Origin: Thiofaba sp039822285 | GTDB taxonomy: Bacteria > Pseudomonadota > Gammaproteobacteria > Halothiobacillales > Halothiobacillaceae | Length of the DNA: 64,000 nucleotides | NCBI RefSeq assembly: GCF_039822285.1 | Contig: NZ_JBAJEY010000001.1 | Coordinates: 310,001 to 374,000 of the forward strand | Direction of reading: 5' to 3' | Shown here: one piece after another, positions 53,511-63,919 of the stretch | Layout: every line of letters starts with the position of its first letter | How positions within the stretch are numbered: the first letter of the stretch is position 1 | The notes under the pieces: model-generated | Databases searched by the model: none | What the model was told of the DNA's origin: nothing | What the model saw: only the letters and a program-made list of their open reading frames with translations | Program-made: the position numbers and the translations under genes

Positions 53511-54943
53511 CACGCGTAATCCCCGCTGGAATAGACCTCGGGGGTGTAGTTGGCGAACTGGGTGTACTTGCCAAGGAAGGTCAGGCGCACCGTGCCGATG
53601 GGGCCGTTACGCTGCTTGCCGATGATGATCTCGGCCACCCCCTTGTCCGCGCTGTCCGGGTGGTAGACCTCGTCGCGGTAAATGAACACGATCAGGTCGG
53701 CATCCTGCTCGATCGCGCCCGATTCACGCAGGTCGGACATCACCGGCCGCTTGTTCGGCCGCTGTTCGAGCGAGCGGTTGAGCTGCGAGAGGGCGATCAC
53801 CGGCACATCCAGCTCCTTGGCCAGCGCCTTGAGCGAGCGGGAGATCTCGGAGATCTCGGCGGTGCGGTTCTCGCTGTTGCCCGGCACCTGCATCAGCTGC
53901 AGGTAGTCGATGATGATCAGCCCCAGGCCATGCTCCTTCTTCAGGCGACGGGCGCGTGCGCGCAGCTCAGTCGGGCTGAGCGCGGGGGTGTCGTCGATGA
54001 AGATCGGCGCCTCGGACAGCATCACCACGGCCGAGGTCAGGCGCGGCCAGTCCTCGTCCTCGAGCTTGCCGGTGCGCACGCGGTGCTGGTCGATGCGCCC
54101 GAGCGAGGACATCATGCGCAGCGCGAGCTGCTCGCCCGGCATCTCCATGGAGAACACCGCCACCGGCTTCTTGGTGCGGATCGCCGCATTCTCGCCGATG
54201 TTCATCGCGAAGGTGGTCTTACCCATCGACGGGCGCCCGGCCACGATCACAAGATCCCCCTTCTGCAGGCCCGAGGTCATGGTGTCGAAGTCGTCAAAGC
54301 CGGTCGGCAGTCCGGTGATCGGTTCGTCCTGCTCGTACAGGGTCTGGATGCGCTCGACCGCCAGGGTGAGCAGGTTCTTGATCGGGGCAAAGCCCTTGCG
54401 CTGGCGGTTGCCCTGCTCGGCGATCTGGAACACCTTCTGCTCGGCCTCCTCCAGCAGCTGACGGCTGTCGCGTCCGTCCGGCTGGTAGGCGCTCTGGGCG
54501 ATGCCGGTGCCGACCTCGATCAGCTGCCGCTTGATGGCGTGCTCGCGCACGATGTCGGCATAGGCAACGATGTTCGCCGCGGTCGGGGTGTCGGCCGCCA
54601 CCCGGCCGAGGTAGGCCAGGCCGCCGACGTCGTCCAGCAGGGCGTGCTTGTCCAGCCACTCGGCCACGGTGACCACGTCGCGCGGCTGATCGGCGTCGGC
54701 GAGTGACTGCAGCGCGCGGAAGATCAGGCGGTGGTCGCGGCGGTAGAAATCGTCCTCGGTGATGCGGTCGGCGACGCGCTCCCAGGCGTCAGGGGCCAGC
54801 ATCAGGCCGCCGAGCACGGAGAGTTCGGCCTCCATCGAGTGCGGGGGTGCGCGCAGGGCGCTCAGCTTGCGGTCGTGCTGGCGTCCGCCATCAAGGGTCG
54901 CCATGTCCGCAACGGACACGTCATCAGGAACGATCTCGTTCAT
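53510..54943 (-). CDS. dnaB: Replicative DNA helicase
   Basis: A 477-residue hexameric helicase of the replication fork. The N-terminal collar domain (about 35-150) begins PHSMEAELSVLGGLML. The RecA-like motor has Walker A GRPSMGKTTFAMN (about 220), LGLIIIDYLQLMQ (Walker B), VIALSQLNRSLEQRPNKRP, SGAIEQDADLIVFIYRDE and GKQRNGPIGTV. Length matches E. coli DnaB (471). Here it follows dedD by 31 bp rather than rplI, its usual neighbour. Its stop overlaps the alr start. Confidence 0.97.
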   Translation of the reverse strand: MNEIVPDDVSVADMATLDGGRQHDRKLSALRAPPHSMEAELSVLGGLMLAPDAWERVADRITEDDFYRRDHRLIFRALQSLADADQPRDVVTVAEWLDKHALLDDVGGLAYLGRVAADTPTAANIVAYADIVREHAIKRQLIEVGTGIAQSAYQPDGRDSRQLLEEAEQKVFQIAEQGNRQRKGFAPIKNLLTLAVERIQTLYEQDEPITGLPTGFDDFDTMTSGLQKGDLVIVAGRPSMGKTTFAMNIGENAAIRTKKPVAVFSMEMPGEQLALRMMSSLGRIDQHRVRTGKLEDEDWPRLTSAVVMLSEAPIFIDDTPALSPTELRARARRLKKEHGLGLIIIDYLQLMQVPGNSENRTAEISEISRSLKALAKELDVPVIALSQLNRSLEQRPNKRPVMSDLRESGAIEQDADLIVFIYRDEVYHPDSADKGVAEIIIGKQRNGPIGTVRLTFLGKYTQFANYTPEVYSSGDYA

Positions 54944-54974
54944 TGGGGTCCCGAAAAATGGGGAAGAAAGCAGA

Positions 54975-55694
54975 TCAGCGGACCTGCATCACCATGCCGC
55001 CAAGCTTGAGGCCACCCTGCAGGCGTTTCAATGCCGCATCCGCCTCGGCCTGGCTGGCAAAGGGGCCGGCGCGCACGCGCCATACCTTGCGGCCCTCGAT
55101 GTCCAGTGGTTCGATCAGGCAGGGAATACCCACGCGCTGTACCTGGCCACGCAGCTGCTGGGCATTGGCCTCGGCGCTGAAGCTGCCGAGTTGGATCATC
55201 CATACCCCGCCCGCCTGAGGCTTGGCGGCCGCCAGCGGTGGCTGGGCAGGCGGGGCAGCCGGCTTCACCGCGGCGTTGGGCACCGCCTCGGGTTTGCTGG
55301 CTTCAGGCGCGGGCTTGGCCGCCGGTGCCTGGGGTGCCTGTGGCGTGGGAGCCGGCTTGGACGCGGGCTTGACTTCGGGCGGCGCAGGGGGCGCGGCGGG
55401 CTTCGGGGCCGGCTTGGCGGCTCCGGCGTCCACGGCCTCCTTGGCGGGCTCGGGACGGGGCGCCGGAGCCTGCGCCATGGGGAGGGGGGGCGGCGGCTCC
55501 ATCAGCTCGCGCACTTCCGCGGGAGGCTCCCGGCTTGCAGTGTCCAGCGGCTGGGGCGGTTGCGGACGGGCGGGGATATCGGTGCGCAGGGCGGCCTTGT
55601 AGCCCTCCCCCTGCAGGAAGAACGGCAGCACGATCACCGCCAGGGCCACGATGACCCCCGCTCCAAGCAGCCGCTTCAGCAACACACGATCCAC
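54975..55694 (-). CDS. dedD: SPOR-domain cell-division protein, DedD-like
   Basis: A 239-residue bitopic inner-membrane protein. After a short cytoplasmic start (MDRVLLKR with GTG as first codon) there is one transmembrane helix (about 9-27), a long Pro/Ala/Lys-rich linker (about 40-155) and a C-terminal SPOR domain (about 160-239; VWMIQLGSFSAEANAQQL and VWRVRAGPFASQAEADAAL). SPOR domains bind denuded septal peptidoglycan. The GTG at 55694, one base after the folC stop, is the only start that fits; a longer open frame runs antisense-like through folC. folC-dedD is a conserved pair. Confidence 0.9.
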   Translation of the reverse strand: MDRVLLKRLLGAGVIVALAVIVLPFFLQGEGYKAALRTDIPARPQPPQPLDTASREPPAEVRELMEPPPPLPMAQAPAPRPEPAKEAVDAGAAKPAPKPAAPPAPPEVKPASKPAPTPQAPQAPAAKPAPEASKPEAVPNAAVKPAAPPAQPPLAAAKPQAGGVWMIQLGSFSAEANAQQLRGQVQRVGIPCLIEPLDIEGRKVWRVRAGPFASQAEADAALKRLQGGLKLGGMVMQVR

Positions 55695-55695
55695 G

Positions 55696-56988
55696 TTAGG
55701 CCTCAGGATCCGAAGGATGGATGTGGTCGAGAATGTCCGCCACGCACAGGAAGGAACCGAAGACGAGCAACCGGTCACCCACCCCGGTCTCGTCCATGGC
55801 TGCATTATACGCCATGGCCGGCCGTGACCACGCCCCGGCCACAGGCAGCCCAGCCTGCCGAAGCAGATCGGCCAGGGCATCGGCCTCACGCCCGCGCGGG
55901 CCCGGCAGACCGGCCACGTACCAGGCATCGACCTGCCCGGCGAGCGCACGCGCCATGCCCCCGGCGTCCTTGTCGGCCAGGGCGGAGAACACGGCGAGGG
56001 TACGACCGCCGGTAGACTCCTCCGCCATGGCCCGCGCCAGGGCCTCGACTCCTGCGGGGTTGTGCGCCACGTCGATCCATACCGGCACGCCGCCCTGGGG
56101 CACGCACTGCAGGCGCCCCGGATGGCGGACCGTGGCAAGCCCGGTGCGCAAGTGCTCGATCGTCCAGGGCAGGCGCCCGCGCAGGCCTTCGAGCAGCATC
56201 ACCACCCCCGCGGCATTATCGAGCTGGTGGGTCCCCGGCAGGGCTGGCAGAGGCAGCAGATAGGAGCCCTGTGGGCCTTGCCAGGTCCAGCCCGCCTCCC
56301 CCAGAGTCCAGTCAAAGTCGCAACCGCGTCGCCACAGGCGCAGGCCAAGCCGTTGGGCGTGATCCAGCACGCTCTGGGGCGGCCCGGCCTCGGCAATCAC
56401 GGCCCACTGTCCGGCGCGGAGGATGCCTGCCTTCTCCCGGCCGATGGCTTCCCGATCCGGGCCCAGCCACTCGGTGTGGTCGAGGGCGACATTGGTGATC
56501 AGGGCGGCATCGGCATCCACGACATTGACCGCATCCAGCCGCCCGCCCATCCCGACCTCGAGGATGGCGACATCCACCTGGGCCTCGACCAGCACCGCCA
56601 GCGCCGCGAGGGTGCCGAACTCGAAATAGGTCAGCGGTACCTCGCCCCGCGCGGCCTCGACCTGGGCGAAGCCGCGCACCAGGAGCCCATCCGCGGCCGG
56701 CTCGCCGTCCAGGCGGACGCGCTCGTTGTAGCGCAACAGATGCGGGGAGGTGTAGGCCCCCACCCGGTGGCCGGCGGCGCGCAGGACGGCCTCGAGCATG
56801 GCCACCGAGGAGCCCTTGCCATTGGTCCCGGCGACGGTAATGACGGGAAACGGCAGACGTGCGGAGAGCCCCATCGCGCCAAGAACCCGCCTGACCCGCT
56901 CAAGGCCAAGCTCGATGCCCGCCTGACCCTTGGGGTGCTGGGCCTCGAGGAAGCTCAGCCACTCGGCCAGGGTCTCGGCGTGGAACAT
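55696..56988 (-). CDS. folC: Bifunctional folylpolyglutamate/dihydrofolate synthase
   Basis: A 430-residue Mur-ligase-like enzyme that adds glutamate to folates. The P-loop ITVAGTNGKGSSVAMLEAVL starts at about residue 50, with GAYTSPHLLRYNERV next, the ILEVGMGGRLDAVNVVDAD segment near 145 and ALDHTEWLGPDREAIGREKAGI with the carbamylated-lysine region after it. The C-terminal domain has DVAHNPAGVEAL. Length matches E. coli FolC (422). It lies 18 bp downstream of accD and directly upstream of dedD. Confidence 0.96.
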   Translation of the reverse strand: MFHAETLAEWLSFLEAQHPKGQAGIELGLERVRRVLGAMGLSARLPFPVITVAGTNGKGSSVAMLEAVLRAAGHRVGAYTSPHLLRYNERVRLDGEPAADGLLVRGFAQVEAARGEVPLTYFEFGTLAALAVLVEAQVDVAILEVGMGGRLDAVNVVDADAALITNVALDHTEWLGPDREAIGREKAGILRAGQWAVIAEAGPPQSVLDHAQRLGLRLWRRGCDFDWTLGEAGWTWQGPQGSYLLPLPALPGTHQLDNAAGVVMLLEGLRGRLPWTIEHLRTGLATVRHPGRLQCVPQGGVPVWIDVAHNPAGVEALARAMAEESTGGRTLAVFSALADKDAGGMARALAGQVDAWYVAGLPGPRGREADALADLLRQAGLPVAGAWSRPAMAYNAAMDETGVGDRLLVFGSFLCVADILDHIHPSDPEA

Positions 56989-57006
56989 GGAAGGATGGGC
57001 GGGGGA

Positions 57007-57876
57007 TCAGGAGGCCGCAGGGGCCGGACGCTTCTGCAACATGGTGACGATGCGGGCGATGGTCTCGCGCTGTTCGTTACGCGGCACGATCATGTCCACC
57101 ACCCCATGCGCGAGCAGGAACTCGCTGCGCTGGAAGCCCTCCGGCAGCTTCTCGCGCACCGTCTGCTCGATCACCCGCGGGCCGGCAAAGCCGATCAGGG
57201 CATTCGGCTCGGCGATCTGCACATCCCCAAGCATGGCGAAGCTCGCAGAGACGCCACCCATGGTCGGGTCGGTGAGCACCACGATGTAGGGCACCCCGGC
57301 CTTGGACAGGCGGGTGAGCACGGCGGAGGTCTTGGCCATCTGCATCAGCGAGAACAGGGCCTCCTGCATGCGCGCGCCGCCCGAGGCGGTAAAGGTGACC
57401 AGCGGGATCCGCTCCTCCAGCGCACGGTTGGCAGCACGGACGAACTTCTCGCCCACCACCGCGCCCATCGAGCCGCCCATGTAGGCGAACTCGAAACCGG
57501 TGGCGATCAGCGGCACGCCGAGCACGCGCCCCTTGATGGCGATGAAGGCATCCTTCTCGCCGGTGGCGCGCTGGGCCTGGGTGATGCGGTCCTTGTACTT
57601 CTTCTGGTCGCGGAACTTGAGCACATCCACCGGCTCGAGGTGGGCGGCGATCTCCTCGCGCGGCTCGGGATCAAGGAAGTGATCCAGGCGCTTGCGGATG
57701 CCGATGCGCATGTGGTGACCGCACTTGGGGCACACCTGCTGGTTGCGCTCGAGCTCGGCACGGTAGAGCACCGCGCCGCAGGCGTCGCACTTGATCCACA
57801 GCCCTTCGGGGATGGCCTTCTTGGCCGCGCCTTCGGTGCGGATGCGGGAGGGGAGAAGTTTCTGGATCCAGCTCAT
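57007..57876 (-). CDS. accD: Acetyl-CoA carboxylase carboxyltransferase subunit beta
   Basis: A 289-residue subunit that, with AccA, transfers CO2 from biotin to acetyl-CoA to make malonyl-CoA. The N-terminal C4 zinc finger is visible (CDACGAVLYRAELERNQ and CPKCG, about residues 29-50). The crotonase-like core has GVPLIATGFEFAYMGGSMG, FTASGGARMQEALFSLMQM, VLTDPTMGGVSASFAMLGD and GFAGPRVIEQTVREKLPEGF. The start is the ATG at 57876, 2 bp past the trpA stop. The trpA-accD-folC order is widely conserved. Confidence 0.97.
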   Translation of the reverse strand: MSWIQKLLPSRIRTEGAAKKAIPEGLWIKCDACGAVLYRAELERNQQVCPKCGHHMRIGIRKRLDHFLDPEPREEIAAHLEPVDVLKFRDQKKYKDRITQAQRATGEKDAFIAIKGRVLGVPLIATGFEFAYMGGSMGAVVGEKFVRAANRALEERIPLVTFTASGGARMQEALFSLMQMAKTSAVLTRLSKAGVPYIVVLTDPTMGGVSASFAMLGDVQIAEPNALIGFAGPRVIEQTVREKLPEGFQRSEFLLAHGVVDMIVPRNEQRETIARIVTMLQKRPAPAAS

Positions 57877-57878
57877 AC

Positions 57879-58700
57879 TCAACCCCCTTGGCTGCGAGCC
57901 TGATTCATGGCCGCGCGCATCTCGGCCACCAGTCCACCCACGGCCTGACGCATGACCTCGGGATCGTTCATGTGGGTCTCGATCAGGTGCACAAGGGCCG
58001 AGCCCACCACCACCGCATCGGCGATGCGCGCCACCTGGGCGGCGGACACCGCATCACGGATGCCGAAGCCGACGCCCAGCGGCAGCTCGATCTGGCTGCG
58101 CAGGGTGGCGAGGTGCTGCTCCACATCGGCCACGTCCAGGGTTTTCGCACCAGTCACGCCCTTGAGCGAGACGTAGTAGACGAAACCACTCCCCTTTTGC
58201 GCAATCGCCTTGACCCGGCGCGCCGGGGTCGTCGGCGAGACCAGGAAGATGCGGTCCAGACCAGCCGCCTGCAGGGCCTCGTTGTAGCCCGCAGTCTCCT
58301 CGGGCGGCATGTCCACGGTCAGCACCCCATCCACCCCGGCTGCGGCCGCCTCGCGGGCAAAGGTCTCATACCCCAGCACCTCGATCGGATTGAGGTAGCC
58401 CATGAGGATGACGGGCGTCGTGGTGTCGGTCTGACGGAAGGCGCGCACCATGCCCAGCACGTCGTGCATGGACACCTGGTGGGCCAGTGCACGCTCGGTG
58501 GCGCGCTGGATCACCGGCCCATCGGCCATGGGGTCGGAGAACGGCACGCCGAGTTCCAGAAGGTCCGCCCCCTGGGCGACCAGGTGGTGCATCAGGCCCA
58601 CGGTCTGATCCGGATGCGGATCACCGGCGGTGATGTAAGGGATCAGCGCGGCGCGGTTGGCGACGCGCAGTTCGGCAAAACGGGAAGCGATACGGCTCAT
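57879..58700 (-). CDS. trpA: Tryptophan synthase alpha subunit
   Basis: A 273-residue TIM barrel that cleaves indole-glycerol phosphate to indole. The catalytic Glu49 (DLLELGVPFSDP) and Asp60 (ADGPVIQ) are at the same numbers as in the Salmonella enzyme. PVILMGYLNPIEVLGYE, VDGVLTVDMPPEE, LVSPTTPARRV and VGFGIRDAVSAAQVA follow. The start is the Met of MSRIASRFAELRV; the frame is open further upstream inside trpB. It lies 2 bp downstream of trpB, as needed for the alpha-beta complex. Confidence 0.97.
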   Translation of the reverse strand: MSRIASRFAELRVANRAALIPYITAGDPHPDQTVGLMHHLVAQGADLLELGVPFSDPMADGPVIQRATERALAHQVSMHDVLGMVRAFRQTDTTTPVILMGYLNPIEVLGYETFAREAAAAGVDGVLTVDMPPEETAGYNEALQAAGLDRIFLVSPTTPARRVKAIAQKGSGFVYYVSLKGVTGAKTLDVADVEQHLATLRSQIELPLGVGFGIRDAVSAAQVARIADAVVVGSALVHLIETHMNDPEVMRQAVGGLVAEMRAAMNQARSQGG

Positions 58701-58702
58701 GC

Positions 58703-59897
<1,195 letters not shown>

Positions 59898-59917
<20 letters not shown>

Positions 59918-60542
59918 GGCGAACCTCGTTGATGAATGCGGCCATCCTGGCGGGATCCTTGATTCCTGGGGCGCGCTCGACGCCCGAACTGACATCCACC
60001 GCCCACGGGCGTACCCCGCGCACGGCCTCGCCCACGTTCTCGGGGCGCAGCCCCCCGGCGAGCACGATGGGGCGATCCAGGGATGGGATGGTCGACCAGT
60101 CGAAGGCATGGCCGGTTCCCCCGACCCCGCCCGCATCATGACTGTCGAGCAAGAAGCCGCTGGCCCGCGCATGGCGGGCGGCCTCGTTGACCGGATCGCC
60201 CCCCTTGCCCATCGGCAGGGCCTTGAGATACGGGCGCCCGAAGGAGGCGCAGAACTCGTGTGTTTCGCTGCCGTGGAACTGCAGCATGACCTCGGGGATA
60301 AGGTTCAGCACCGCCTCGACCTCGGCCTCGGCAGGATCCACGAACAGGGCGACCGGCTGCACGAACGGCGGCAGCACGTCGCGGATGCGCGCGGCGCGCA
60401 CGACATCGATCGCGCGCGGACTGGGCGGATAGAGCACGAGGCCCACGGCGTCCGCGCCAAGACGCGCGGCCTCGAGGGCATCCTCGGGACGGGTGATGCC
60501 GCAGATCTTGATGCGGGTGCGGTGCGGGCTGGATGATGACAT
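59898..60542 (-). CDS. trpF: Phosphoribosylanthranilate isomerase
   Basis: A 214-residue TIM barrel isomerising phosphoribosylanthranilate. TRIKICGITRPEDALEAARLGADAVG, shown by its KICGITRPEDA core with the catalytic Cys, is at the start; VALFVDPAEAEVEAVL, LQFHGSE, and the C-terminal PIVLAGGLRPENVGEAV and VDVSSGVERAPGIKD loops (catalytic Asp and phosphate site) are intact. It is a separate gene, not fused to trpC as in E. coli. The start is the Met of MSSSSPHRTRIKI. It overlaps trpB by 20 bp and follows truA by 31 bp. Confidence 0.96.
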
Positions 60543-60573
60543 AACAAGCAATGGTAACAGAGCGCGCACGCAC

Positions 60574-61353
60574 TCAGTAGAAAACCGGCAGGCGCGGCGT
60601 AAGCCTCAGGCCATGCTCCTCCGGGTACTGGACGTGCACGAGGTACAGGCCATCGGCCGGGGCGGTGAATCCCGCCGCCTCGCGCAGGCAGGCGTCGCGC
60701 ACCCCCACCACCCATTCGGGAGGCTTGAGCCCCATCCCCACCTGCATCAGAGTCCCGGCGATATTGCGCACCATGTGATGCAGGAAGGCGTTGGCGCGCA
60801 CGTCGAGGTAGAGGTAATCCCCCTCGCGGGTCACGCGGATCCATTCGAGGGTACGCACCGGGCTTTTGGCCTGGCAGTCCTTGCCGCGGAAGCTCGTGAA
60901 GTCGTGCGTGCCCAAGAGATGCTGGGCTGCCTCATGCATCAGCTCGGCATCCAGGGGTTTGCGTTGCCAGGTCACCCGCCCGTACAACAGGCCCGGACGG
61001 TTGAGGCGGTTGTAGATGACGTAGCGGTACTGCCGGGCCGTGGCCGAGAAACGGGCATGGAAGCCCTCCCCCACCGGCTTGACCCAGAGCACGCCAATGT
61101 CCTCGGGCAGGTTGGCCAGGGTGCCCAGCTGCCAGGCATGGGGCTCACGCCTTGCCGTGGTCTCGAAGTGGGCCACCTGCACGGTCGCATGCACCCCGCG
61201 GTCGGTCCGTCCAGCGCAGACCAGCTCGATGGGATGCGCCGCAACGCTTGCAATGGCGGCCTCAAGACGGGCCTGAATGCTGTCCACCGCCGCCTGCCTC
61301 TGCCAGCCGTGGTAGCGCGTGCCCTGATATTCGATGCCGAGGGCGATTCTCAT
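60574..61353 (-). CDS. truA: tRNA pseudouridine(38-40) synthase
   Basis: A 259-residue pseudouridine synthase modifying positions 38-40 of the tRNA anticodon arm. ALGIEYQGTRYHGWQRQ is the family start; the catalytic Asp51 is in CAGRTDRGVHATVQVAHF, with FHARFSATARQYRYVIYN and FLHHMVRNIAGTLMQVG later. Length equals E. coli TruA (270). It lies between fimV and trpF, the order known from pseudomonads. A terminator stands between fimV and this gene, so it probably has its own promoter or depends on read-through. Confidence 0.96.
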   Translation of the reverse strand: MRIALGIEYQGTRYHGWQRQAAVDSIQARLEAAIASVAAHPIELVCAGRTDRGVHATVQVAHFETTARREPHAWQLGTLANLPEDIGVLWVKPVGEGFHARFSATARQYRYVIYNRLNRPGLLYGRVTWQRKPLDAELMHEAAQHLLGTHDFTSFRGKDCQAKSPVRTLEWIRVTREGDYLYLDVRANAFLHHMVRNIAGTLMQVGMGLKPPEWVVGVRDACLREAAGFTAPADGLYLVHVQYPEEHGLRLTPRLPVFY

Positions 61354-61358
61354 GACTC

Positions 61359-61388
61359 AAAAACACAAAAGCCAGCCCGGAGGCTGGC
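61359..61388 (-). terminator. Intrinsic terminator after fimV
   Basis: A 7-bp stem GCCAGCC-loop-GGCTGGC (61371-61388), followed on the minus strand by TTTTGTGTTTTT (complement of 61359-61370). It lies about 25 bp downstream of the fimV stop and just upstream of truA. Confidence 0.88.
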
Positions 61389-61411
61389 GGGGAAGGGGAC
61401 CACGGAGATCA

Positions 61412-63919
61412 TCAGGGCGTGGTCCGCTCAAGCATCTCGCGGGCACGCGCCGAAAGCTCGTCCTCCCCACTGGAGAGGACTTCCTCCAGCATGCTGCGCG
61501 CCCCATCGAGATCTCCCAGATCAACGAGGGCCTCCGCCATGTCCAGCTTGACCGAGCGCTCATCGAAGGCTGCCGCCGGGGTCGCGGACGGTGCAGAGGC
61601 CAGCTCCGGCTCCTGCACAACCGGGCTCTGCAAGGGGTTTACGACAGGCTCCACCGCAACCGGTGCCGCGGTCGTCATTGACGGAGTGGGTTGAGACTCC
61701 TCGCTCACGGACAGGCTGGGAAGATCCAGCGGCTGGGCCTCGAGACTGACTGTATCCAACCCCAACAGCATCAGGTCATCCTCGCTGATGCCCTGCTCAG
61801 CCGTCATCTCGGCCATGGCTGGCGCCTCTGCAGCCGGCACCAGCGGAGCCTCAGGACTGGCCGCCTCCGGCAGAGCTGGCGTCTCTTCGGTCTCAGGCAC
61901 CGAAGATGGCACCTCCTCTCCAGCGGGCTCAAGCGAGAGGGCCTGCAGGTCGAAAACCGGGAGCGGCTCAGGCTCGACGGCCCGGGGTGCTTCGGCTTCC
62001 CTGCTCTCGCCCAGTTCGAGCGCGGGCCATTCCAGCGACAGGGATTCGATGCCCGCCTCCTCCTGGGCAGGCTGTTCCGGCGCGGCGGCCTCCGCAGGGA
62101 GGGGTTCGACGGATTCGGGCACCGTCGGCAACTCGAGCACCACCTCCCCCGCCTGGCTAACGGCCTCCGGCAGGACGAAGGGGAGATGGGGCTCTGGGAC
62201 GGCCTCAGCCTGAGACTCGCGGGCAGCCTCGCCCGAGGTTTCAGACTGGACGACAGCGGATCCACCGAACAGGGGGGCGTCGGCATAGGCAGCCGCACCG
62301 ATGGCCTGGATGGCGGCCCAGTGCGGATCATCCTCGGCGGGATGCGTGGCACGGTAGGCCTCCGCGGCACGCAGGAACTCATCCCGCGCCCCCATCTCGT
62401 GGAACAGGCGGACACGACGGGCCTGCAGGACATCGGCCTCGGGCATGCGCGCGATGGCCTCGTCAAGCACTTCACGAGCCCGGTCATGCAGCCCGTAGGC
62501 CTGCATGACATCGACCTCCTCGAGTGCCGACTGCACCGGATCGATCGCCGCCCCGGAAGCCTCCTCTTCCGCCAGACTCCCCGCCACGGCACCACCCACA
62601 GCGGCCCCTGCGACGGCCGCCATGGGCGCGACCTCGGCGACCGGAGCCGGCGCCTCGGGCTGGACCACCGGTGCGGCCTGAACCATCGCCTCCTCGCGAC
62701 GGCGGCGCAGACGGCCGATCAGCAGGGCGAGAAGCAGGGCCCCCACCCCTCCTGCACCAAGGACGACCGGCTGGGTCAGGGTGGCCAGCAAGCCGCCTTG
62801 CTCCTCAGGCTGCGATGGCGCCGCCACCGGCGGCTGGGCCTCCTTCACCTCGACCGGCGCAGTTTTTTCCGAACCAGGCGCGGCCGCCTGCAAAAGCTGC
62901 TCCAGATGCTTGATCTGCTCGTCCTTAAGACGCAGCAGCTCTTCCATCTTCTGCATCTGCCCCTCGACCGCCCCCAGGCGCGCGAGAAGTTGCTCCTTTT
63001 CGACCTTCGCTGCCTCGAACTGCTCCTGCAGGACGGATTCACCACCAGCCACGCCCCTCGGCTCCGAGGCCGTCACAGGCGGGCTGACAACCTCACCCAC
63101 CACGGGAGCCACGACGGCCGGCACCGGCTGGGCAGGCGCCACGATCGCCACCTTGGGTTCGGCAAGGCTCTCGGCCGCCTTGGCAGCGGGCGCCACGGCC
63201 TCGGCAGGCGCCTTTTGGGCAACAGGGGCCTCTTGCTTCCGCGCCCGTGCCCGGAGGATCTCCTCGGTTTCGGGAATGCGCAGGACCGCGCCGGAGAGGA
63301 GCGTCTCGCCCCGGCCCGAGCCGGCGAAGGCTTTGGGGTTGGCATCGCGCAGGGCGGCCATCATCTGCTCGGTGCTCACCCCCTGCGGACGCAGGTTGTA
63401 GGCCACGCGCCACAGGGTTTCACCCTCGCGCACCCGGTAATGACCGTCCTCCACGCTGCCTTGCAGGGCCGTGCCGGCAACCGTTGGGGCTGCCGGCACA
63501 TTCGCCCCGCTCACGTTCGGCAGCGGGGCGCGGTAGCTGACAGGGTCGAGCAGGATGTCATAACCCCGCTGGATGAGTCCGTCCGGCCCCTCCAGCTCCA
63601 GCACCAGCCCCAGCACCGGATCATGGATCGGGGCCTTGGAGGTCAGCACCACATGCGGTCGTTTGCCGCCTTGCACTTGGAGCTGGATACGCCCGGACAC
63701 GGCACTCAGGGAAAAACCCTGGCGCTCGAAGGCCTGCGCGTTGGCCAGGCGGACACGGATGCCCTCCAGATCCTGGGCCGAAACATCGACAAGGGGGATT
63801 TCGGCAAGCAAGGGCTGGTTGAGATAGGAACGTACCGTCACCTCCCCCAGTCCCATGGCCTGGGCGTTCGATGTTCCGAGAATCGAGGCGCATGCAAGCG
63901 CGAGGGCCAGTTTCCGCAT
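61412..63919 (-). CDS. fimV: Inner-membrane hub protein FimV (LysM, TPR-like)
   Basis: An 835-residue FimV. The signal peptide is at 1-22 (MRKLALALACASILGTSNAQ). A conserved periplasmic domain follows (SYLNQPLLAEIPL, about 31-125), then a LysM peptidoglycan-binding domain (about 160-217, YRVREGETLWRVA). After an Ala/Pro/Val-rich linker come a short coiled coil (about 296-345), one transmembrane helix (about 383-402), a long acidic cytoplasmic region and the C-terminal FimV domain (about 790-832, KLDMAEALVDLGDLDGA). In Pseudomonas FimV supports type IV pilus assembly, twitching and polar localisation. It is somewhat shorter than the Pseudomonas protein (about 920). The upstream region is at the window edge. 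Confidence 0.94.
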   Translation of the reverse strand: MRKLALALACASILGTSNAQAMGLGEVTVRSYLNQPLLAEIPLVDVSAQDLEGIRVRLANAQAFERQGFSLSAVSGRIQLQVQGGKRPHVVLTSKAPIHDPVLGLVLELEGPDGLIQRGYDILLDPVSYRAPLPNVSGANVPAAPTVAGTALQGSVEDGHYRVREGETLWRVAYNLRPQGVSTEQMMAALRDANPKAFAGSGRGETLLSGAVLRIPETEEILRARARKQEAPVAQKAPAEAVAPAAKAAESLAEPKVAIVAPAQPVPAVVAPVVGEVVSPPVTASEPRGVAGGESVLQEQFEAAKVEKEQLLARLGAVEGQMQKMEELLRLKDEQIKHLEQLLQAAAPGSEKTAPVEVKEAQPPVAAPSQPEEQGGLLATLTQPVVLGAGGVGALLLALLIGRLRRRREEAMVQAAPVVQPEAPAPVAEVAPMAAVAGAAVGGAVAGSLAEEEASGAAIDPVQSALEEVDVMQAYGLHDRAREVLDEAIARMPEADVLQARRVRLFHEMGARDEFLRAAEAYRATHPAEDDPHWAAIQAIGAAAYADAPLFGGSAVVQSETSGEAARESQAEAVPEPHLPFVLPEAVSQAGEVVLELPTVPESVEPLPAEAAAPEQPAQEEAGIESLSLEWPALELGESREAEAPRAVEPEPLPVFDLQALSLEPAGEEVPSSVPETEETPALPEAASPEAPLVPAAEAPAMAEMTAEQGISEDDLMLLGLDTVSLEAQPLDLPSLSVSEESQPTPSMTTAAPVAVEPVVNPLQSPVVQEPELASAPSATPAAAFDERSVKLDMAEALVDLGDLDGARSMLEEVLSSGEDELSARAREMLERTTP

